DNA of 64,000 nucleotides from Microbacterium protaetiae (GTDB lineage Bacteria; Actinomycetota; Actinomycetes; Actinomycetales; Microbacteriaceae). Position numbers and translations under genes: made by a program. The stretch lies in NCBI RefSeq assembly GCF_004135285.1, contig NZ_CP035494.1:1612001-1676000 (forward strand), written 5' to 3'. The notes beneath the pieces are model-generated. The model had not been told where the DNA came from and did not search any database. It saw only the letters and a program-made list of their open reading frames with translations. Shown here in pieces: positions 51,508 through 61,043 of the stretch (its first letter is position 1; each line of letters opens with the position of its first letter).

Positions 51508-52050
51508 TCATGCGGAGTCGGAGGGGATCGTCACGTTGAGCGTCGACATCAGCCAAATGACGGCGGCATCAGTGATCTGATCGACGGATGCCGCGACATC
51601 GAGGACGACTCCGTTCTCGTCGGCATCGAGCGGCTCGAGCGCGGCGAGCTGTGACGGGAGCAGCGACGCAGGCATGTAGTGGTCTTCACGTGCGGCGGCG
51701 CGTTCGGCGAGAAGCTCAGGGTCTCCGGTCAGGTGGATGAAGAGCACCCCCCGCGCTCGCAAGCGCAGCCGGTCACGATAGACGCGTCGCAATGCTGAGC
51801 ACGCGAAAATACAGCCGCCGGATGCGGCGCCGGCAGCGAGCTCCCTGCCCACTTCGTCGAGCCACGGCCACCGGTCGTCGTCGCTCAGGGGGATGCCGGA
51901 TGCCATCTTGGCGACGTTCTCCGGAGGATGCAGGTCGTCAGCGTCGCGCCATTGCACGCCGAGACGCATGGCCAACGCCGACGCGACGCTGGTCTTGCCC
52001 GATGCGGAGACACCCATCACCACGATGGGGGGCAACGCGTCACCAGTCAT
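51508..52050 (-). CDS. gntK: Gluconokinase GntK
   Basis: A 180-residue thermoresistant-type gluconate kinase. Walker A is [17 protein letters not shown] (Ala in place of the usual Gly), followed by [20 protein letters not shown], the gluconate-binding segment, [11 protein letters not shown], and [20 protein letters not shown]. It phosphorylates gluconate to 6-phosphogluconate. ATG 52050 overlaps the end of manD by 11 nt, so both are one unit under the LacI operator at 53345. A KDG kinase would fit the pathway better, so GntK may add gluconate use (inference). Confidence 0.88.
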   Translation of the reverse strand: MTGDALPPIVVMGVSASGKTSVASALAMRLGVQWRDADDLHPPENVAKMASGIPLSDDDRWPWLDEVGRELAAGAASGGCIFACSALRRVYRDRLRLRARGVLFIHLTGDPELLAERAAAREDHYMPASLLPSQLAALEPLDADENGVVLDVAASVDQITDAAVIWLMSTLNVTIPSDSA

Positions 52051-53278
52051 GCACTGTCCCATCGGCGAGTCGGTTGTAGGGCAGGTATGCCTGCTCGTAA
52101 GGGTACTTGCCGGCCTCGTCCACGTTGAGTTCGACACCGAGGCCGGGCTTGTCGCCGGGATGCAGCATCCCGTTCTGCCACGTAAAGGACTGCTCGAAGA
52201 CCTGGTCTGTCTTCGCTCCGTGCTGCATGTACTCCTGGATGCCGAAGTTATGGATGGCCAGGCCCAGATGCATCGCAGCGGCCATTCCCACTGGTGAGAT
52301 ATCCGTCGGCCCATGCATACCCGACTTGATCTGGTACATAGCGGCATAGTCGAGAGTCTTCTTCAACGGGGAGATGCCGCCCATGTGCGTGACGGCGCCG
52401 CGGACATAGTCGATGAGCTGTTCGCGAATGATGTCTTTGAAGTCCCACACGGTGTTGAAGATCTCGCCGATCGCCAGCGGGGTGGTGGTGTGCTGGCGCA
52501 CCAGGCGCAGCGCCTCCTGGTTCTCGGCCGGGGTGCAGTCCTCCAGCCAGAACAGGTCATACGGTTCGAGCGACTTGCCAAGCGTGGCAGCCTGGATCGG
52601 CGTCATTCGATGGTGGCCGTCGTGCAGCAGCGGCAGCTCGGGACCGAACTCGTTGCGAACAGCTTCGAACACCGTCGGAATGTGCCGCAGGTAGGAGCGA
52701 GTATCCCAATCCTCTTCCACAGGCTTGGCACCGCGGCGGGCTGGCTCATGGTCGTACCGCGCCTCCCCACCGCCCGCAGCGGCGGCCTGCGACGCGATGC
52801 CGTAAATGGCCTTGAGTCCTGGAACGCCGGTCTGCACTCGGATGGCGCGATATCCCTTCTCAAGGTGCTCGTGCACCGAATCGAAGAGTTCGGAGATTTC
52901 CTTGCCCGACGCGTGTCCATACGCGAGCAGCCCGTGTCTGCTGGCGCCGCCGAGCAGCTGGTATACGGGCATACCGGCAGCCTTGCCCTTGACGTCCCAC
53001 AGTGCCATGTCGACGGCGGCAATCGCCGCCATTGTCACCGGTCCGCGCCGCCAGTACGCGGATCGGTATAGAAACTGCCAGGTGTCCTCGATGCGATGGG
53101 CATCACAACCGATCAGCAACGGCACAACGTGTTCGGTGAGGTAGGCCACCACCGCCAGCTCGCGGCCGTTCAATGTGGCGTCGCCGAGACCGGTCAGCCC
53201 GTCGTCTGTTGTGAGCTTGAGGGTCACGAAATTCCGGTCGGGGCTCGTGACGATGACTTCTGCCTTGTCGATCCGCAT
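52040..53278 (-). CDS. manD: D-mannonate dehydratase, ManD type (enolase superfamily)
   Basis: A 412-residue enolase-superfamily enzyme that turns D-mannonate into 2-keto-3-deoxygluconate. Family segments are [45 protein letters not shown] (metal Asp), [20 protein letters not shown] and [14 protein letters not shown], as in ManD rather than UxuA. GGAGG precedes ATG 53278. It is the third step of glucuronate catabolism after UxaC and UxuB encoded upstream, and has its own LacI-type operator 67 bp ahead. Confidence 0.88.
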   Translation of the reverse strand: MRIDKAEVIVTSPDRNFVTLKLTTDDGLTGLGDATLNGRELAVVAYLTEHVVPLLIGCDAHRIEDTWQFLYRSAYWRRGPVTMAAIAAVDMALWDVKGKAAGMPVYQLLGGASRHGLLAYGHASGKEISELFDSVHEHLEKGYRAIRVQTGVPGLKAIYGIASQAAAAGGGEARYDHEPARRGAKPVEEDWDTRSYLRHIPTVFEAVRNEFGPELPLLHDGHHRMTPIQAATLGKSLEPYDLFWLEDCTPAENQEALRLVRQHTTTPLAIGEIFNTVWDFKDIIREQLIDYVRGAVTHMGGISPLKKTLDYAAMYQIKSGMHGPTDISPVGMAAAMHLGLAIHNFGIQEYMQHGAKTDQVFEQSFTWQNGMLHPGDKPGLGVELNVDEAGKYPYEQAYLPYNRLADGTVHDW

Positions 53279-53344
53279 GGTTCCTCCGTGAGTGCGCGCG
53301 TCTACCACGACGCTGAAAACCAGTACACCAGCCCGTACACGGAA

Positions 53345-53360
53345 CGGCAATCGGTTGCCA
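53345..53360 (-). promoter_or_regulatory. LacI-type operator of manD-gntK
   Basis: CGGCAATCGGTTGCCA is close to the shared palindrome TGGCAACCGGTTGCCA of this locus. It lies 67 bp before the manD start, between manD and uxuB. Confidence 0.75.
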
Positions 53361-53394
53361 GTTGTTGCGTCGTGGTGCACCCTGGCCTGTCGCC

Positions 53395-54756
53395 TCAGTC
53401 GGTGGCGGACAGGCGGCTGCGTACCCGGGAGATGAAATCCTGATCGATGTCGGCACCGACCAAGCTGAGCAGCGCGGAGACCGGATCAGCGGCGGATACC
53501 GCAGCGCGCACGGCCGCACTCTCCCGGTCGGGAGCGGCAATGCCGACGCGTACGGCTCTGATCCATGTCGTCAGGGCAGCGGCACAAGCTGCAGCGTCGT
53601 CGCCCTGCCGGCGCAATCGGGTCGCGATCGGCACAATTCGGTAGCGGACCTTTGTCGTGGTCTCAGCGGCGATCTGGTCGAGGCGATGCACAATACGGGC
53701 GTTGGCGAACCGCTCTGCGAGTTGCCGGCGATAGTCGATGTGCTCGACGGAGTCGGGGAGGCACCTGACTGCTTCGGCCCAGAAGGCCTCTACCAGGTCA
53801 CGGCATGCGGGGTCGGCGAAAGCGTCAGAGACCGTGGCTTTGTCGCGGGCAGGACCGGCGACCGCGAGGATTGTGTGAGCGCCGTTGAGTAGCCACAGCT
53901 TGCGGTCCTCCCATGGGCAGATATCGTCTACGAAGCGTGCGCCGGCGTTCTCCCATGCCGGCCTGCCCGCGGGGAAATCGCCTTCGAGGACCCAATCCGC
54001 GAAGGGCTCGGTGACAACCGTGCCCTCATCGTGCCATCCGGCCTCGATGACGACGGGAACTTCACCAGTGTGGGCCGGTGTGATCCGATCGACACTGGTG
54101 CTGACGAACGCGACATTGGCCGAGACCCACGCACAGAGCCCGGCGTCGACCTCACCGGCCAGCGCCGTCAGCGCTCGGCGGGAGATGGTGCCGTTGGCGG
54201 GAATGTTGTCGCAGGACACGACCGCCAACGGCCCGCCATCGGCGGTGCGACGTGCCTGCAAACCGGACAGCAGGCGGCCGAGTGGTGTGCGAGGCGCTGT
54301 GTCGCGGGCGGACGGCGGTCCCGTCCGCAACGCCCGGATGTCCGCCTGCACGTCGGGGTCGCTGAGATCGAGCGCGCCCTGACCGTCTACTCGGTAGCCG
54401 GCTTCGGTGATGGTCAACGTCACCACGCCGACCTGCGGGCGTGAAAGAAGTTCGCGCAGGTGGGCGAGGTCTGCGCCGTCATGCGCTTCGCTGATGCTCG
54501 TCACGATCTCCACAGCATCGTCGTCGGCGTTGCGCGTGACGAGCGCATAGAGCCCGTTCTGTGCGGCCAGCGTCTCAGCGGCGTGTGGCGAGCGTCCGGT
54601 GAAAGCGGCAATGCCCCACCCGTCTCTCGCTCGCTGGGTATACCACGCTTGGTGGGCGCGGTGAAAGGCGCCCAGGCCCAGATGCACGATGCGCACCGGC
54701 GCGGGGCGCGAGGAAATGCCCGCGGCAGCGAGGTTTTGCCGGGTCAGATCCCTCAC
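53395..54756 (-). CDS. uxuB: Fructuronate reductase, mannitol dehydrogenase family (UxuB)
   Basis: A 453-residue NAD-dependent long-chain dehydrogenase. The NAD-binding start [20 protein letters not shown] and [20 protein letters not shown] match the UxuB/mannitol dehydrogenase family; the C-terminal domain has [20 protein letters not shown] with the catalytic Lys. It reduces D-fructuronate to D-mannonate. The GTG start overlaps the uxaC stop (GTGA), so both are translated together. Altronate (UxaB) activity cannot be excluded from sequence, but manD nearby favours fructuronate. Confidence 0.85.
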   Translation of the reverse strand: MRDLTRQNLAAAGISSRPAPVRIVHLGLGAFHRAHQAWYTQRARDGWGIAAFTGRSPHAAETLAAQNGLYALVTRNADDDAVEIVTSISEAHDGADLAHLRELLSRPQVGVVTLTITEAGYRVDGQGALDLSDPDVQADIRALRTGPPSARDTAPRTPLGRLLSGLQARRTADGGPLAVVSCDNIPANGTISRRALTALAGEVDAGLCAWVSANVAFVSTSVDRITPAHTGEVPVVIEAGWHDEGTVVTEPFADWVLEGDFPAGRPAWENAGARFVDDICPWEDRKLWLLNGAHTILAVAGPARDKATVSDAFADPACRDLVEAFWAEAVRCLPDSVEHIDYRRQLAERFANARIVHRLDQIAAETTTKVRYRIVPIATRLRRQGDDAAACAAALTTWIRAVRVGIAAPDRESAAVRAAVSAADPVSALLSLVGADIDQDFISRVRSRLSATD

Positions 54757-56153
54757 AGCTTGAAGACTTTTCGAGGCAGGCTGTCGACGAGGTCTGTGGC
54801 GATCCGCTCGGCCCGCGCGATCGAAACCCGGCCCTCACGGACGAGCCGCGCGAGGAAAGCCGCGTCGAGGCGGCGTGCCATGTCGTGTCGTGCGGGGATC
54901 GAGAGGAAAGCGCGGGTGTCGTCGATGAAGCCCGCGCCACGATAGAAGCCGGCGGTCTCGGTGACCGCAGAGCGGAATCGTTGCACTGCATCGGGCGCGT
55001 CGAGGAACCACCAGGGTGCTCCGATGAACAGGCTCGGATAGAAGCCGGCAAGCGGCGCGATCTCGCGGGAGAAGCTGGTCTCGTCAACGGTGAACAGCAC
55101 GATGTGCAGATCGGGCGCGAGTCCGACCCTTTCCAGCATCGGGCGGAGGTTCTCGGCGTAGGTCGTCGTGAGGGGGATGTCGTGGCCGGTGTCCGCCCCG
55201 AAGCGGTCGAACGTCGTGCCTGAATGGTTGCGGTACACCCCTGGGTGAATCGTCATCACAAGGCCGTCGCGGCTGCTCATTTCAGCCATGCGCAGCAGCA
55301 TGTTGCCGCGGAAGGCACGCGCCGCTCCGGCATCCATGTCACCGCTGAGGGCACGCGTGAAAAGGGCGGATGCTTCGGCTTCGTCGAGCTCGACGGTATA
55401 CGGTTCGCGCACACCGTGATCGGCTGATACCGCGCCGTGCGCGATGAAGTACGCACGGCGTGATTCGAGCGCCTCCAGATAGCCGGCGAAGTCTCCAGGA
55501 GTCGTGCCCTCCATAGCAGCCAGCCGCTCGACGCGCTCCGCGAATCCGGGGACCTCTGGGTCCAGATATGCATCGGGGCGGAAGGTGGGCAGCACACGAC
55601 TGGGGAATGCCGGATCTGCGGCGAGAGCGGTGTGGGCCGCGAGGTCGTCGAGGGGATCGTCTGTGGTGGCGAGCACCTCGATGCCGAAGTGATGAAACAG
55701 CGCTCGCGGCCGGTAGTCGTCGCGGGCCAGATGCATGGTGATCGTGTCGTAGAGGACATCGGCGGTCGCCGAGTCGGGCTCGACGTCAATATCGAACAGT
55801 GTCGCGAACGCGTGGGTGAGCCAATACCCCGAAGCGGTGCCGGCGAACAGATGCCAGCGCTCGGCGAACCGCCGCCAGATAGCGCGGGGGTCGTCTCCGG
55901 CCGATGTTCCCGCCCCGAGGTCGGCGAGATCGACGCCGTCGGCGTGAAGCAGTCTCGTGACGTAGTGATCACGCCGGATGAACAGCTCGGCCGGATCGGG
56001 GAACGGTTCATCGTCCAGCAGGAGACGAGGGTCGATATGCCCGTGGGGAGAGATGATCGGGAGGTCTGCGACAGCAGCGTAGAGAGCGCGCGCAGTCTCC
56101 CGCGTCTGCGGGTCCGCTGGGAAGAGCCGGTCGGGATCGAGTTCGAGCTTCAT
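54753..56153 (-). CDS. uxaC: Glucuronate isomerase UxaC
   Basis: A 466-residue uronate isomerase of the amidohydrolase superfamily, which turns D-glucuronate into D-fructuronate (and galacturonate into tagaturonate). Seen are LPIISPHGHIDPRLLLDDEP with the metal His pair, ALFHHFGIEVLATTDDPLDD, and FRGNMLLRMAEMSSRDGLVM. The length fits the family. ATG 56153 is used; GTG 56159 is possible. It is first in an operon with uxuB, and a LacI-type operator lies 38 bp upstream. Confidence 0.92.
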   Translation of the reverse strand: MKLELDPDRLFPADPQTRETARALYAAVADLPIISPHGHIDPRLLLDDEPFPDPAELFIRRDHYVTRLLHADGVDLADLGAGTSAGDDPRAIWRRFAERWHLFAGTASGYWLTHAFATLFDIDVEPDSATADVLYDTITMHLARDDYRPRALFHHFGIEVLATTDDPLDDLAAHTALAADPAFPSRVLPTFRPDAYLDPEVPGFAERVERLAAMEGTTPGDFAGYLEALESRRAYFIAHGAVSADHGVREPYTVELDEAEASALFTRALSGDMDAGAARAFRGNMLLRMAEMSSRDGLVMTIHPGVYRNHSGTTFDRFGADTGHDIPLTTTYAENLRPMLERVGLAPDLHIVLFTVDETSFSREIAPLAGFYPSLFIGAPWWFLDAPDAVQRFRSAVTETAGFYRGAGFIDDTRAFLSIPARHDMARRLDAAFLARLVREGRVSIARAERIATDLVDSLPRKVFKL

Positions 56154-56190
56154 TGACACGGTTCAATCTTGAGAGGCGGTGAAAGCGGAC

Positions 56191-56205
56191 GTCAACCGGT
56201 TGCCA
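56191..56205 (-). promoter_or_regulatory. LacI-type operator of uxaC-uxuB
   Basis: GTCAACCGGTTGCCA, with the central AACCGGTT perfectly symmetric, lies 38 bp before the uxaC start and matches the three other sites of the locus. Confidence 0.75.
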
Positions 56206-56252
56206 TATGTGGCCGCGGACCACTCGGACGCCCAAGTAGGGCGGCGTGCGCG

Positions 56253-56474
56253 TCAGCGTGCCTCGAGATCGAGCCCGACATGCGCGAAGCCTGCTCTGCG
56301 TACGGCACGGACCACGGCGCCGCGCAGTGGCTCATCCGCGAGGAGCGGCAACTGCTCGAGCGGAACCGCAAGCAGCGCCGCGTCGCCATGCGGGCACACG
56401 CGCACGGCGCCCAGACCGAGCCGGAGCAATTCGCCCTCTGCGGTTTCCACCCCACTGGTGTCTTCGTCGTCCAC
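56253..56474 (-). pseudogene. Remnant of a LarE-like PP-loop protein (C-terminal part)
   Basis: A 73-residue frame whose sequence GAVRVCPHGDAALLAVPLEQ, then GFAHVGLDLEAR matches the C-terminal domain of LarE (TIGR00268; family form VRHHGDIARIEV and GFRYVTLDLEGYR). The N-terminal ATP-pyrophosphatase domain is absent. The GTG start at 56474 has GGAGTGAGAAC upstream, so a small protein may still be made. It ends one residue after DLEAR, before the usual YRSGS. It is likely the leftover of a deleted gene between uxaC and lacI. Confidence 0.5.
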
Positions 56475-56600
56475 GCGTTCTCACTCCGTTCCACCGGCGA
56501 TCGCGCCGACGTGTTGCATCGACAATTGCACGCCGCGGGACACAGTCGCACAATTGTTGCCGTCAGTTGCCGTTGATGCTGGCACACACGCCAACGGGAG

Positions 56601-56616
56601 TGGCCATTGGTTGCCA
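56601..56616 (+). promoter_or_regulatory. LacI-type operator of the lacI gene
   Basis: TGGCCATTGGTTGCCA lies 30 bp before the lacI-like start, which suggests self-repression. Half-site words GTTGCCG also occur at about 56557 and 56567. Confidence 0.7.
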
Positions 56617-56646
56617 TCGCCGATGGGGTCACATAGCATTCGCCAC

Positions 56647-57696
56647 ATGGTCGACCGATCCCGCGCAAAGAAGACGGAGAACTCGAGACCGACGATTTAC
56701 GACGTCGCCGCTGCGTGCGGTGTCGCGCCTTCGACGGTGTCGCGTGCATTCGCCCGTCCAGGCCGGGTCAACGCCGAAACCGCCGAGCGTATCCGTCAGG
56801 TGGCAGCTGAGATGGGGTACCGCACGAATCCACTTGCCCGTGCACTGCCGACGGGACGCACGTCGCTCATCGCGATCGTCATCGCCGATGTCACGAATCC
56901 CTTCTTCTTCGAAATCCTGCGTGGCGCCGAAGAGACTGCGACTGAGGCCGGATACACGCTGCTCGTCGCCGACGTGCAGGAGTCGATCGAGGCCGAACGA
57001 CGCGCCCTCGACCGCATGATTCCGATGGTTGAGGGCATTGTCCTGGCGACGTCCCGGATGTCCGACTCCTCGATCCGTGTCGCAGCCAAGCAGCGGCCAA
57101 CCGTCGTGCTGAATCGCGCCATGAGCGACATCGCGAGTGTCGCAACCGACAACGCGCTCGGCATGCGTCGTGCGGTCGAACATCTGGCCGATCTCGGACA
57201 TGTCTCGATCACATACGTCGCAGGCCCGGACGCCTCATGGGCCAACGGCATCCGATGGCGAGCGATGCGCGAGGCGACGCAGGAACTGGGAATGCGCGCA
57301 CGCCGAATCGGACCGTTCGCGCCCACGCAGGCAGGAGGTCTCTCCGCAGCGGGCGAGCTCGCAGCTACGCCGCCGACTGCCGTCATCGCATACAACGACC
57401 TGCTGGCGATAGGTCTTCTCCGGGGGCTTTCGAGCCTCGGCATCCGTGTTCCCCAAGACGTCTCCGTCGTCGGATTCGACAACATCTTCGGTGCCGACTT
57501 CTGCACGCCGCAGCTCACGACTGTGGCGGCTCCGTTGCGACAACTCGGCAAGGTCGCCGTTCAGACCCTGCTGAATGATCTGGGCGGGCCCGCGTCGGGG
57601 CGTGCTGTCTCACGGGGGCCGCTGAAGACCGCATTACTGCCGGCGCGTCTGGTCATACGTGAGTCGACGGCGCGCGTCGAGGCTCTCGCCGAATGA
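56647..57696 (+). CDS. LacI family repressor of the uronate locus
   Basis: A 349-residue repressor. The HTH is TIYDVAAACGVAPSTVSRAF with the hinge helix NPLARALPTGRT; the sugar-binding part has ADVTNPFFFEILRGAEETAT, DNALGMRRAVEHLADLGHVS, and VVGFDNIFGADFCTPQLTTV. It should bind the TGGCAACCGGTTGCCA sites before uxaC, manD, its own gene and the TRAP genes, and let go on binding a uronate or intermediate (inference). The start is ATG 56647, although the frame is open about 470 bp further upstream without coding character. Confidence 0.9.
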   Translation: MVDRSRAKKTENSRPTIYDVAAACGVAPSTVSRAFARPGRVNAETAERIRQVAAEMGYRTNPLARALPTGRTSLIAIVIADVTNPFFFEILRGAEETATEAGYTLLVADVQESIEAERRALDRMIPMVEGIVLATSRMSDSSIRVAAKQRPTVVLNRAMSDIASVATDNALGMRRAVEHLADLGHVSITYVAGPDASWANGIRWRAMREATQELGMRARRIGPFAPTQAGGLSAAGELAATPPTAVIAYNDLLAIGLLRGLSSLGIRVPQDVSVVGFDNIFGADFCTPQLTTVAAPLRQLGKVAVQTLLNDLGGPASGRAVSRGPLKTALLPARLVIRESTARVEALAE

Positions 57697-57782
57697 TCCT
57701 GTGAACCTGTCACGCTGCGGCTGGCGGGGGGAATGATGCGGGCGTGCCGCGCAGGATACAACCTCAAGACAAGGGCAACCTA

Positions 57783-57798
57783 TGGCAACTGGTTGCCA
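57783..57798 (+). promoter_or_regulatory. LacI-type operator of the TRAP transporter operon
   Basis: TGGCAACTGGTTGCCA is a nearly perfect palindrome 182 bp before dctP. It is the best match to the consensus in the locus; the promoter must lie close to it, giving a long leader. Confidence 0.78.
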
Positions 57799-57980
57799 AT
57801 CCGTTTGTCCCGATGGATGAATGAGTAGGGCGAGGTCGCCGGAGTCGACGACCGAGCGCGACCCCACACAGCGAACGGTGAGTGCACCGCGCACCCGGGG
57901 CGATTTCACCGGGGGAGTTCCGTCCGCGAGACGGAGCGTTGCGCCCCCGAAGTCCAGAACTGCGATCAAAGGAGAATCCC

Positions 57981-58997
57981 ATGCGGACCAAGACCCGAAT
58001 CACGCTGTTGGCGACCACTGCGGTCGCAGCCTTGAGCCTCGCCGCATGCAGTGGCGGGGTGTCCGGCGACGACAGCGCGACGACCCACACCATGAAACTC
58101 GCCCTGAACCAGGCGCAGACCCACCCTTCGTTCATCGCGCTGGAGAAGTTCGGCGAGGACCTCAAGGCGGCCACGGACGGTCGCTGGGACATCCAGGTCT
58201 ACCCCGACGGTCAGCTTGGCCCCCAAGACGAGTACGTCCAGCAGGTCAGCACGGGCACGGTCGATCTTGCGATCGTCTCGGCGCCCCAGCTGGAGAACTA
58301 CAACGACGACTTCGTCGTGTTCAGTTTGCCGACCGTCTTCGACTCGATCGATCAGCAGATGGACATTTTCGCCAACAAAGATGTCGTCGGCGACCTGTAC
58401 ACGTCGCTGGAGAAGGACAACAATGTCACGGTGGTGGGTGGGCTCACGCAGGGCGCGCGCAGCATCTATCTCAAGGACAAGATCGCCCAGACCCCGGCCG
58501 ATCTGAAGGGCAAGAAGATCCGTGTGCAGCCCAGTGAGGTCTTCGTCAAGATGATGGAGGCGTTCGGGGCATCACCCACCCCGATGGACTTCAGCGAGGT
58601 CTACACCGGTCTGCAGTCGGGCGCCATCGACGGTGCCGAAAACAACGAGATCTCATATCTGAGCACGAAGCACTACGAAGTCGCCCCGTACTTCTCGTTC
58701 ACCCGCCACCTCATCGGTGCCGACTTCCTCGTCATCAACACGAAGACGCTGAACGAGATGTCGGATGCGGACCGCGGAGCCTTCGACGACGGCTGGGAGT
58801 CCACGTGGAAGAACCACACCGAGATCTGGAAGACGGACACCGACAAGGCCATTGCCGATGCAAAGGCGGAGGGTGCCACATTCGCTGAGGTCGACAATCA
58901 GGCGTTCCTCGATGTGCTGACGCCGGTCGTCCCCAGCCTGCTCAAGACCGACTCGCAGAAGGCGCTCTACGACTCGATCAAGGCAGCCGAGCAGTAA
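57981..58997 (+). CDS. dctP: TRAP transporter substrate-binding lipoprotein DctP
   Basis: A 338-residue lipoprotein: lipobox LAACSGG near residue 24 anchors it outside the membrane. The DctP fold shows MKLALNQAQTHPSFIALEKF, GKKIRVQPSEVFVKMMEAFG with the Arg that holds the substrate carboxylate, and GLQSGAIDGAENNEISYLST. In this context the ligand is probably glucuronate or galacturonate, as for several characterised DctP proteins. AAAGGAGAA supports ATG 57981. It begins an operon with the two permeases and an oxidoreductase. Confidence 0.9.
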   Translation: MRTKTRITLLATTAVAALSLAACSGGVSGDDSATTHTMKLALNQAQTHPSFIALEKFGEDLKAATDGRWDIQVYPDGQLGPQDEYVQQVSTGTVDLAIVSAPQLENYNDDFVVFSLPTVFDSIDQQMDIFANKDVVGDLYTSLEKDNNVTVVGGLTQGARSIYLKDKIAQTPADLKGKKIRVQPSEVFVKMMEAFGASPTPMDFSEVYTGLQSGAIDGAENNEISYLSTKHYEVAPYFSFTRHLIGADFLVINTKTLNEMSDADRGAFDDGWESTWKNHTEIWKTDTDKAIADAKAEGATFAEVDNQAFLDVLTPVVPSLLKTDSQKALYDSIKAAEQ

Positions 58998-59112
58998 TAC
59001 CTATCCACGACGATCGGGCGGGGGGCGCCGGTGGTGGACACCGCCGGCGCCCCCGGCCGGTCACCACGACAACGACGCGCACCGCAGCGGTCGCGGCCCG
59101 ATGGAGGGCATC

Positions 59113-59718
59113 ATGAGCACACCACCCGTACCCGACGATGAGCCGCATGGAGGCACTCCTCCCGGCGGAGAGCATGGTCCCGTGCGCTGGGGCGGACTCG
59201 TCAGAGTCCTATCGGCGATCCGTCGTGTCGTCAACGCGGTGCTGGCGACCCTCTGCATCATCCTGTTCGTGTGGCTGGTCGTCGTCGTGGCCTGGCAGGT
59301 GTTCACCCGTCAGGTGCTGCACAATTCGGCACCGTGGACAAGTGAAGCGGCCACCTACTCCCTGGTGCTTCTCGCGATCATGGCGATCGCGTACGTGTAC
59401 TCCGAGCGTGGACACATCGCGGTCGAGATGTTCGTGCAGAAACTGCCCGAACGCGGGCAGACGATCATGGGCCTCGTCATCGAGCTGATCGTGATCTTCT
59501 TCACTGTGTTCGTGTTCATCATCGGCGGTGCGCGCGTGGCAGAGAGCACGTGGCACCAGAAGATGGCGATCCTGCCCTTCTCAGTGGGTGAGGTCTACGT
59601 CGTGCTCCCCCTCGCCGGCGTACTGATCGTCTTCTACTCCATCGCACACATCATCGGCATCCTGTCGGGCGCCGAGAAGGCGATGCCCGAATTCGACGAG
59701 AATGCCGAGGCGATCTGA
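59113..59718 (+). CDS. dctQ: TRAP transporter small permease DctQ
   Basis: A 201-residue membrane protein with four helices (VLATLCIILFVWLVVVVAWQ, TYSLVLLAIMAIAYVYSERG, LVIELIVIFFTVFVFIIGGA, VLPLAGVLIVFYSIAHIIGI). WTSEAATYSLVLLAIMAIAY and ERGHIAVEMFV are typical DctQ. It partners DctM. The start is ATG 59113 with GGAGGG; an ATG 12 bp upstream is less well placed. The N-terminus has a polar extension of about 30 residues. Confidence 0.87.
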   Translation: MSTPPVPDDEPHGGTPPGGEHGPVRWGGLVRVLSAIRRVVNAVLATLCIILFVWLVVVVAWQVFTRQVLHNSAPWTSEAATYSLVLLAIMAIAYVYSERGHIAVEMFVQKLPERGQTIMGLVIELIVIFFTVFVFIIGGARVAESTWHQKMAILPFSVGEVYVVLPLAGVLIVFYSIAHIIGILSGAEKAMPEFDENAEAI

Positions 59719-59719
59719 C

Positions 59720-61033
59720 ATGGATCCGATCACCATCATCGCGAGCATCGTCCTGGTCGGCGGTATCGCCCTCGGCATCATCATCGGGCTGCCCGTCGCC
59801 GTCGCGATGGGTCTCCCCTCAGCGCTGGCCATTCTCCTGCTGTTGGACTGGGACGACGCAGCCTTCACGAGCGCTCAGAAAATCTTCGGCGCGAGCAACT
59901 CGTTCACGCTCTTGGCGATACCGCTGTTTATCCTTGCGGGCGGACTGATGAACACCGGCGGCATAGCCACGCGCCTTATCGACCTCGCCCTCGTGGTGGC
60001 CGGTCGACTGCCTGCTTCGCTCGCGCAGACCACGATCGTCGCGAACGCCATGTTCGGTGCCGTGTCGGGTGCCTCGGTCGCCTCCGCCGCGGCGGTGGGC
60101 ACCGTGCTCACCCCGCGGATGCGCAAGGAGGGATACAGCCCCGGGTTCGCGGCGACCGTGAACGCGGCATCCTCTCCGTCGGGCATGCTGATCCCACCGA
60201 GCAACACCTTCATCATCTATGCGCTCGTGTCGGGCGGCTCGATCGGCGCCTTGTTCATGGCCGGTGTCGGGCCGGGCCTGCTATGGGCGCTGATTTGTGT
60301 GCTGATGGTCGCCTGGTACGCGCGTAAGCGCCCTGAGCTGCGGGCGACGGGCCCGCGTCCGACCTTCGGGCAGGTCGTGATCGTGTTTCTGAAGGCGATC
60401 CCCGCTCTCCTCATGATCTTCATTGTGATCGGCGGCATCATCCTGGGCTGGTTCACCGCTACCGAGTCGGCGGCCATCGCCGTGATCTACTCGTTCGTGC
60501 TCGGCCTCATCCAGCGCACGCTGCCGTTCAAGGCGCTGCCGGGCATCCTGCTCGAGGCGACCAAGGTGACCGGCATCATCATGTTCCTTATCGGCGTGTC
60601 CGGCATCCTCGGCTATGTGCTGGCGTTCGCTCGGATTCCGCAGCTGGTCACGACCGGACTGCTTGGATTCACGAGCAACCCGGTCGTGATCCTGTTGATC
60701 ATCATGGTGGTGCTGCTGCTGGCAGGCACCGTCATGGACCCGACTCCGGCGATTCTGATCTTCACGCCGATCTTCCTCCCGGTGGTCACGGCCGTCGGAG
60801 TGGACCCGATCCACTTCGGCGCCATGATGGTGTTCAACATGTGCCTCGGCAACATCTCGCCGCCGATCGGGAACAACCTGTTCGTCGCGGCTCGCGTGGG
60901 AGGGGTGCGTATCGAGACGGTGTTCAAAGGCATCTGGCCGTTCTTCTGGGCGTTGTGCATCGGCCTGCTGATCGTCACCTTTGTACCGGTGCTGTCGACG
61001 TGGCTGCCGACCGTCATGGGGTTGATGGGGTGA
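59720..61033 (+). CDS. dctM: TRAP transporter large permease DctM
   Basis: A 437-residue permease with about twelve helices. Family signatures are LPVAVAMGLPSALAIL, SNSFTLLAIPLFILAGGLMN, GAVSGASVASAAAVGTVLTP, and PPSNTFIIYALVSGGSIGAL. It imports the substrate with sodium, taking it from DctP. ATG 59720 follows the dctQ stop after one base, so translation is coupled. The oxidoreductase gene starts 10 bp later. Confidence 0.92.
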   Translation: MDPITIIASIVLVGGIALGIIIGLPVAVAMGLPSALAILLLLDWDDAAFTSAQKIFGASNSFTLLAIPLFILAGGLMNTGGIATRLIDLALVVAGRLPASLAQTTIVANAMFGAVSGASVASAAAVGTVLTPRMRKEGYSPGFAATVNAASSPSGMLIPPSNTFIIYALVSGGSIGALFMAGVGPGLLWALICVLMVAWYARKRPELRATGPRPTFGQVVIVFLKAIPALLMIFIVIGGIILGWFTATESAAIAVIYSFVLGLIQRTLPFKALPGILLEATKVTGIIMFLIGVSGILGYVLAFARIPQLVTTGLLGFTSNPVVILLIIMVVLLLAGTVMDPTPAILIFTPIFLPVVTAVGVDPIHFGAMMVFNMCLGNISPPIGNNLFVAARVGGVRIETVFKGIWPFFWALCIGLLIVTFVPVLSTWLPTVMGLMG

Positions 61034-61043
61034 CCCGATTCTC

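Noticed and set aside
56179..56646. 156-residue N-terminal extension of the LacI protein
   Set aside because: It would run over the operators and the larE remnant and has Ser/Arg/Thr-rich shadow-frame composition; LacI proteins start shortly before the HTH.
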